Shown piece after piece: positions 56,811 through 64,000 of a stretch of 64,000 bases of DNA; positions within the stretch are counted from its first letter, which is position 1, and each line of letters begins with the position of its first letter. The notes beneath the pieces are model-generated. The model ran no database searches. It saw only the letters and a program-made list of their open reading frames with translations, and had not been told where the DNA came from. The position numbers were made by a program, and so were the translations under genes. The DNA lies in the NCBI GenBank assembly GCA_019009955.1, contig CM032233.1, forward strand, positions 81,723,001 through 81,787,000, written 5' to 3'. The stretch comes from Riptortus pedestris. Its lineage: Eukaryota > Arthropoda > Insecta > Hemiptera > Alydidae.

Positions 56811-57616
56811 ACCCTTGAAACTATGAAGAACGTATATGAATGTGTTTCAGTAACTCCAGCCTCCAGCCTTTTAACTAAACCCCAAGAAACATCCAAAAAC
56901 GTTTCAACAGGTGAAATTTATTATCTGGCATGACCTTTGGACTCTACAGGAAGGAGCAGGTTGTCTGTACAAGCCTGCAAACAAAAAAAATATTTGTAAT
57001 AACAAACTTCCCTGACTAAACACAAATAGCTACCATTGAATAAATGGAATACTCGAGATAACCAAGTAATTAATCAGTAAAACATTTGACAGACTTGAAC
57101 AAGGCATCCACGCATCAGCAGTACACTGGCAAAAAAGTATTCGTCGATAAATCAGAACTGACTGCCCCCACCGACAGATTTAAAAATAGCTAAATACGTT
57201 TTATTCAGTACCAAAGGTTGTATAGTACGAGCCTCTTGTTTAATGAAGAATAGTTTTATTGCCCAAACAATAATTAATTGTACAATGCATCATGAGCCTT
57301 TTCACATTGTTCACATTTCATATACAATAATGTATTCCTGTTCACAAAAATACACAATACTGGTCTAAAATATAACTAGAACGATTGAAATAAAAAACAA
57401 AATAAAAAATTATTTCCATCACAGTTATTTCATAGTGCTAGAAAAACTTCTTCCTACTTCAGTATCTAAGTAAGTAGGCTCATAAATAAAGGCCTCGCTA
57501 GGCAGTTATAAATTAAACAACTATCCCAGATTCAATATTACGATCCAGATTTATTTCTTTACAACTAAGATTCGTATGTTCTGAGATTCACAGAGCTAAA
57601 GTCGATGTGCGATATG
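56811..57616. other. Unique sequence, nothing recognised
   Basis: No element ends, RNA genes or coding motifs recognised. Confidence 0.4.
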
Positions 57617-58474
57617 TATTTGCAAATGTCCCTTAAAGGAACTCAGCTATTGATGTCGTACTCGCGGCACGATTTTCAAAACATTTCCTCTAATCTCCAT
57701 TGATGCTACCCATTAATAAAGAAAATGAGGTCCGTTCAAAACTGTGTATATATATTTGTCTGTTAACGCTCTAGTGGTCGCAGTTTTTGTTTGGTCATTA
57801 CTAAACTCTATATTTAAACTTTAAACTAAAGATCAAGTTCGTTGATGGCTGAAATACAACCAGTGGGAGGGGGCTTTAGAGGGGGAAATTTGGAAAATTC
57901 TTAATATCTCCGTTATTACGCGTCGGATCGAAATATTGCATACAAACAATCTTAATTGCAAACATAATGTTCTATAAATGTTGTTATTTACGTTATTGGG
58001 GCTCAGGTTAGCCATGCGAGTTAAAGCGTTGACCTTTATCTCACATGGTAAACCTAGAGTGGCGAGTTCGATTCTTGCCTGGGCAAAGGAAATTATTTAG
58101 TGACGAAATTCATTAAATAACGTCCTAAAATCCCACCCTGGCTAGAAAAGGGTGGAAACCTGTAGATAACCCGTCCCGATTAGCCTAAGTTGCAAAAAGT
58201 GGACGTTAATAAATAATAATAATAATAATAATTTACGTTATTTCACTATATTGATTAGTAACCGAGATATTTTCATTTTCGACCTTCAGTTAACCCCCAC
58301 TCTTATGGATGCCATATTAACAGTAACCTGTTATATTATGAATCACATTATTTTAAGCATAAATACCAAATATTGTTCACATAGAACTTTTAAGTTTTGA
58401 GATAAATGCAAATACGTGACTCACATTTCGAAATCTGCTTAGTTAACGCAGACACTGCGTGACAGACTTTTTTT
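57617..58474 (+). mobile_element. HINE-like element with nested SINE
   Basis: Eroded 5' end (CAAATGTCCCTTAAAGGAAC), block with TCCGTTCAAAACTGTGTATA, short TA run, TTTGTCTGTTAACGCTCTAG, body, SINE at 57998-58230, remaining right half, GAAATCTGCTTAGTTAACGC, hairpin CGCAGACACTGCG and GACAGACTTTTT. Confidence 0.78.
57998..58230 (+). mobile_element. tRNA-derived SINE, complete, with 12-bp target duplication
   Basis: Starts GGGGCTCAGGTTAGCCATGC with a box A-like segment. The box B-like GAGTTCGATTCTTGCC is at about 58064-58079. A non-tRNA body contains AACCTGTAGATAACCCGTCC, and the 3' tail is (AAT)n. It is flanked by perfect direct repeats ATTTACGTTATT at 57986-57997 and 58231-58242. The RNA polymerase III promoter is internal; mobilisation would depend on a LINE in trans. 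Confidence 0.88.
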
Positions 58475-59671
58475 TCTTGATATTGATCTGATTCTTTTCA
58501 GAATAACAATACCAACCCAAAGTAAAATGACACCTGTCTTTTTAACTAAGAATATTTACCTTAACAATAGTTTTGAGAGGGTCATCAAAATCTACGTGTT
58601 CGACTAATTTTATTTAATATAGTAAAAATATTGAAGAATATCGTACAGTATTCTTACAAAGTGCCATGCCGTTTTCTTTTTTCTTTCTCAGACCTCGGTG
58701 ATACATAAGCAACTTTACAAAAAATTATTAATTAACATTTTTAAAAGAATATTTAAACCAAATGCTTTTATTCAGTATGGAATGATGTTGAAGTTATCAT
58801 ATCGACTTATGCATTCTAAAGGATCATGATATTTTAGTAGGAAAGATTTTAAGTCAAAAGAAAAAAAAAATAAGCTCTTAATGCATACAACAAAATATTA
58901 GGTTAAATGCTATAGACGTTTAATGACAAGTTCATTCAACTGTATTAAAATAAGGAAGCATCATTTTATCTTAATTACATTTTGTGAAAATGATCACCGA
59001 GTGAACGATATTCTGCCAAATATTCTTCTTTCTTCATTTTTAAAAGAAACAAAAATACATTAGTTAATTGGTCAAAATAAATCAATATATTTAAAATTGT
59101 ATGAAAAATATATTAAATTAATTTTGAAAAAAATCATGTATGAATCAATTGGCCATTTAAGCAATCCACCGATTGCAAAAGTTGACATGATAACACTCCA
59201 TAATCTGAAAAGCCTGGATCCATCTTATGTGAAATAGTAAATTATTTTTTTTTAGTTCATATGATAGTTTTTATCAGTAGTCAAAACTAATTATTTTATA
59301 CTTTGTGCTCAGTTAAAGTCATCTTGAATAAATAAAATGAAACCATGAAGCCCATTATTGCTTACCATAAGAGTAATCCGATTCTTTTTAATGCAATGGA
59401 GTTTTTATTATTACTATCTTATAACTTCCTTGAGTCTAGAAAAATCATTTAAAAACAAAGCCACATTTTGTTTTAATTCATTCAATTGCATATTTAAAAT
59501 AATAACATCTACAAGCAACTTAGCCTTTATAGTGTATTACTATCTTTAATGAAGCACATTATATAATCAACGAGGTTATTACTAAATTCGTTCTTCAACA
59601 TTACTTATTCAACTATCTACGATCTTCTCCCTTTCTATTCAGTGCTCTTCATTTCAACATTTTTGCCCCCA
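58475..59671. other. Unique AT-rich sequence
   Basis: Non-repetitive, with short chance frames. Nothing recognised. Confidence 0.4.
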
Positions 59672-59992
59672 AATAAATTTCGAAAATCGCCTCATGAGTA
59701 CGGCCTCAATAGCTGATTTCCCAAAAGGGAAATCTGTTAAAAAAATCTATATATCAGCATTTATATGAAATTACACTTTGAATTAGATTAGTTCTATACA
59801 AGTTTGCAATGCGTTGTGTAACAACAGAGATATTTGGAATTTTCAAAATTCTCCCTTAACCCCCCCTCCCACTCGTTCGACTTCAGTCATTAACGAACTA
59901 GGTCTTTAGTTTTACAGGGAACGCACATATTTTAAGTTTGGCAGCGATGAAAAAAAAAATTGCGACCACTTGAGCGGTAACAGTTAGGTATA
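59672..59992 (-). mobile_element. HINE-like 5' end and adjoining body fragment
   Basis: 59672-59741 is a 5' end (CTCATGAGTACGGCCTC, AAGGGAAATCTGTTAA). 59755-59992 is a body fragment (ATTAACGAACTAGGTC, TGCGACCACTTGAGCGG) leading into a short TATATA. The order is scrambled relative to an intact copy. Confidence 0.65.
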
Positions 59993-59993
59993 T

Positions 59994-60279
59994 ACAGGGT
60001 GTCCCGTATATTCCACCATAATTGAAATATATTTAAAGTCTTAAAGATATCGCGAAATTTCAAAGGACCAAAATTTTAGCTCTCTTTGAGACCTGCCTCA
60101 TTTATTATTGTCAACAAATTTAATTTTAAGTATGAAAAATAAGCTCAAAAGTCGGCGTTTCCTGTTTACTCCACATTTTTAAAAACTACTTAAAAAATAA
60201 AGACACAAGTGTATTTTGTTTTTGTTTCGCTTAGTATTTAGCGATGAAATGGTGGCCAGAGTCTCCTACCTATACGGGG
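59994..60279 (+). mobile_element. ACAGGGTGTCCC-type element fragment
   Basis: Begins ACAGGGTGTCCCGTATATTCC (in pieces) directly in a TATA context after a HINE-like fragment and ends next to TATACGGGG before the next HINE-like copy. The left end matches the IS630-type terminus seen at 52925. A right inverted end is limited to CCCGTATA. Confidence 0.4.
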
Positions 60280-61056
60280 TTTTAGCAGATTTTCCTTAAG
60301 GAAAATCAACTATTGAGGTCGTACTCATGACGTGATTTTCGAAATTTTTCTTCAAATGTCCATCGATACTACCCAGGAGATGACGAAAATCGTTCAAAAA
60401 TTCAAAATATTTCTGTTACTCTGCGTCGGATCGAAAAATTGTATAGAACCAATCGTATTGCAAATTAGAATCACTATACATATTGTTATGTACAATTATT
60501 CTCTATCTTGAATATTAACGGAGATATTTGCATGTTTCAGTTTCAGCCTTCAGCAAACCCCCAGTTCCACTCATGTCATATTGACAAAAAGCTGTTATTT
60601 CATGAACCAATTCATTAAAAGTTTCAATACCAAATATTGTTTTCATTGAACTTTTACTTTGTGAGATATATGCAAATACGTTCTGTTGACCCCCTCCCTT
60701 CTTTTGTTCTTGGATTACTAAAATTTGAGTGATTTAGATAAAACTGATTCTGATTCATTACAAATTACAGCACTAGCTTTAGTAAATTTTTTTCAATAAA
60801 ATTAATATGTTATATTTAGATATATTTCATTAATTGTTTTTCTTTTCGGTCTATCTACCTATTCAGCGCTACGAGGTTGTTTGTTTACAATTCAGCCGCT
60901 TTCCGTTGTCGAGATTATTAACTTGTATTGTAAATCTGCTGAAAGATTTCTCATTACCGTTTGTATTTACTCACTTAGCATTAGTGTTACCTGTATACGT
61001 TCCGTTCGCGTGGGAAATCTGCTTAGTTTACCCAGCCCCTGCATGACGTACTTTTT
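60280..61056 (+). mobile_element. HINE-like element, both ends, TA tract deleted
   Basis: TTTTAGCAGATTTTCCTTAAG, 5' block, then GACGAAAATCGTTCAAAAATTC joins directly to body sequence, removing the (TA)n. Full right half, GGGAAATCTGCTTAGTTTAC, altered hairpin CCCAGCCCCTGCATG and ACGTACTTTTT. Confidence 0.8.
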
Positions 61057-61082
61057 GAACATGTGTAAGTATTTATAGTTAG

Positions 61083-61200
61083 TTACGAACGCGCCTCATT
61101 TTCGTCGTCTCCTGGGTGAGATTGATGGGCATTTGGAGAACTGTTTCGAAAAACACGTTCAACCTCAATTACTGATTACTGTAAAGGGAAATCTGCTAAA
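61083..61200 (-). mobile_element. HINE-like 5'-end fragment
   Basis: AACGCGCCTCATTTTCGTCG, GATTGATGGGCATTTGGAG, then AAAGGGAAATCTGCTAA. Confidence 0.7.
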
Positions 61201-61779
61201 ATCACAGGTTAAGTTAAAGCACAACTGAAATATTTGAATTCAACATAAACATTGTAATCAGAAATATAAATACCTTGTAAGGAAGGTAAAGAACTTACAA
61301 GGGAAACTTCGTTGAAGGGCGTAGCTTTGATGTGCTACCGCTATACTGTCGTCTTCCAAAAGGAGTGAATCTTGGAATCTTTACAAGGGGCAAACATTTT
61401 GAGATTAAGTTAGAGGAATCGGACGATGAAAATATGCCTGGTTCGGTGGGGTCTAGGCACGCAGAGCACGCTGGCAGACTTATTTTGGAATGCCCGCCAA
61501 AGGGCTTGAGGTATGCCCCAAACAGACACTGACTCTTTTTCTTGGCCCCTTCCCACTCCTAAACTCCTCTCCCTTTAAGCTCGTCTTCTTCCCTCCTCTA
61601 TAAAAGGCTATTTCGTTGAACAGAATATAAAGGCTTTAATGGCGATTCCTGTTAGGCAGGAAACACGCTTAGGTGAATGCACATAAATGAAGGGACATTT
61701 GTGATTTCATTGGAATAATGAGATTTTTTTTGAATTTATAGCCGCCACATATTGAGTAAATGATCACTTTCTTTTTTGC
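61201..61779. other. Unique sequence with one short GC-richer frame
   Basis: A 66-residue frame at 61332-61532 (plus), beginning with TTG, includes GVNLGIFTRGKHFEIKLEES and GRLILECPPKGLRYAPNRH. It is locally GC-richer than its surroundings. No domain recognised and no splice-site pattern I can defend. Confidence 0.3.
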
Positions 61780-62095
61780 AGATTATCTTAAGGGTGTAGC
61801 GGCAGCATTCGTTGCCATTGGAACGTAAGAACGTTAAAAGGGAACCCCAATCTTGTTTAACTATTGTTATCTACAATTGTTGTATGCAGTTTTTCATTAC
61901 TCATAACTTAAGGATTAAACGAGTTAGTTAATCGAACTTTCTTGTTTTCAGCATTTAGCACCCCTCCCTTCCACTCTTCGCTTTATCATATAGCAATAGA
62001 GAGCATGTGGTGAAATGAGGTCAAAAGTGTGTCATACGGAATTCGGAAGTCTGCCTAGTTTACGCAGCCAATTCGTGACGGGGGTTTTTATTATA
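61780..62095 (+). mobile_element. HINE-like element, 5'-truncated and diverged
   Basis: TTGTTTTCAGCATTTAGCAC, TCCACTCTTCG, then GGAAGTCTGCCTAGTTTACG and CGCAGCCAATTCGTGACGG. The hairpin is partly lost. Confidence 0.55.
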
Positions 62096-62816
62096 GAGTA
62101 TATTTTAATGGTAATGACAGTTACAGCTTAAATAAAATAAATACAAAATTCAATTTTCTCTAAAATCCTTGTCCGGAAGACTTCTTTTTAGTCCGATTAA
62201 GGTTCTAAATATAGATATTATTAATATAAGGCTAATGTCTTTAGAAAAATCATCGATTATATGCAAAGGTAAAATATTTCGTTAAAAAATACCGTGTTTG
62301 AAAATTGTAACAATAAACAATATCAGTGCAAGCACATGTATATTCATTTCAAAGAAAATATAAGAAACCATTGATCACTCAGGCTGTATGCGTATCGTAT
62401 ACGATTGTCCACGTCTTCAATCTTTAACATTAATATTTCACATTTTTCTTTCTTTAATTTTCCAATACTTCGTTTTGGTCTACATATTATACATAGAGAT
62501 AGAAAACCTCGTCTAGGACATTTGAAGCGAAAACTTATTTCTCAAAGAACTGACGAAAATAAAGAATTAATAGTTAAATAGTTTGGAGATGCTTAAATGA
62601 TGAAGCTCCCACGTTTTTCCTGTTATTTCTCCTTTCACATGTCAGAGGATAGAAGAAAAGTGAAAATGAGAAGGGAACAGGAGATGGGAATGACGTGAGG
62701 ATGATAAAAGAAAGGCTGTATCGAATAATAAATCTTTAAGCTGAAGAAGTTTTCTGGGGTGGACGCTAAAGAGCTTCTTCGCTGAATTATATAGTAACAA
62801 GATGGTTTCTCTTCTC
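62096..62816. other. Unique sequence
   Basis: Nothing recognised before the CT tract. Confidence 0.4.
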
Positions 62817-63588
<772 letters not shown>

Positions 63589-64000
63589 TATATAGACACA
63601 TAGATAGATAGAATGCAAGGTACACAGGTAGATAGAGAGATTTTAAAATTCCAACTTATCTTGCTTTTGGCACGCATTGCAAAGATTTGAAGAAAATTTT
63701 GCGAAATTTTGCCATGTAAGCAACCTCAAATTCCCCTTTATAGCTACTTTTTCTAACGAAAACCCGATAAAACGTGCTTAAAAGCCCAAGTCAAGGGAGT
63801 GATAGTCATCATAATATCTGTATGAGATGTATTTTATTTATTTAGTCTTGGATAGTTGTTTCACTGTCTAGTTTTCATTTGGCAAATTATTGAGCGTCTG
63901 GGAGACCCTCCTCCCATCCCAATGAAGGCTTCCGATATTGCTACCACTTAAGGGACGCTTAATGAGCGAACATATATCAATTAACAGTGTGAGTGAGTAA
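63589..64000. other. Unique sequence
   Basis: No gene or element recognised to the window end. Confidence 0.4.

Noticed and set aside
61332..61532. Candidate host exon GVNLGIFTRGKHFEIKLEES...
   Set aside because: Locally GC-richer but with no recognised family and no defensible splice sites. Not called as a gene.

Overview
This window looks like an intron or intergenic stretch of an arthropod, probably insect, nuclear genome. It is strongly AT-rich, has long TA, CT and TG/CA microsatellites, and no prokaryotic gene organisation, rRNA, tRNA or intact host gene that I can recognise. Nearly every recognisable protein-coding segment is a decayed transposable-element gene. The mariner, piggyBac, Penelope, SINE and Helitron mix fits an insect, but I cannot name the species or order.

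The dominant component is one non-autonomous family present as roughly three dozen full or partial copies in both orientations. Its 5' end begins TTAGCAGATTTCCC and continues into the 20-bp palindrome GATTTCCCTTAAGGGAAATC. The centre holds a (TA)n tract of variable length. The 3' end carries an inverted copy of the terminal motif (GGGAAATCTGCTTA), then a GC-rich hairpin (CGCAG/CTGCG) and a T-rich terminus. This is the layout of Helentron-associated elements (HINE / DINE-1-like), so I call the family 'HINE-like'. Its TA tract has repeatedly received other elements: Helitrons (31161-32140, 32577-33200, 46953-47233), an IS630/mariner-type MITE (52209-52925) and others. A SINE sits in the body of another copy with a perfect 12-bp target duplication (57998-58230).

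Region by region. 0.9-5.5 kb: HINE-like copies, duplicated flanks and a piggyBac remnant (3188-4297). 5.6-7.0 kb: a Penelope-like element with a GIY-YIG endonuclease ORF, a downstream hammerhead-ribozyme-like motif and ~200-bp direct repeats on both sides. 7.4-14 kb: densely nested HINE-like and SINE copies with a complex duplication. 15.8-16.3 kb: a 36-bp minisatellite. 18.6-20.3 kb: a mariner broken by a HINE-like copy. 22.0-23.1 and 27.8-28.7 kb: two more piggyBac-like elements with N-terminal transposase remnants. 25.4-33.4 kb: Helitrons, HINE-like copies and a solo LTR. 33.4-36.9 kb: mostly unique sequence. 37-39.3 kb: Helitron and HINE-like. 39.3-42.8 kb: unique sequence with a LINE reverse-transcriptase tail. 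42.8-53.7 kb: HINE-like copies, a second solo LTR, Helitron and MITE. 54-64 kb: very long CT, TA and TG tracts, Penelope 3' ends, HINE-like copies and unique sequence.

There is no operon-like cooperation among genes here. The biology is the interaction of mobile elements. All three TTAA-flanked piggyBac-like elements carry subterminal palindromes. The HINE-like family acts as a landing platform. One putative self-cleaving RNA motif lies at the Penelope 3' end.
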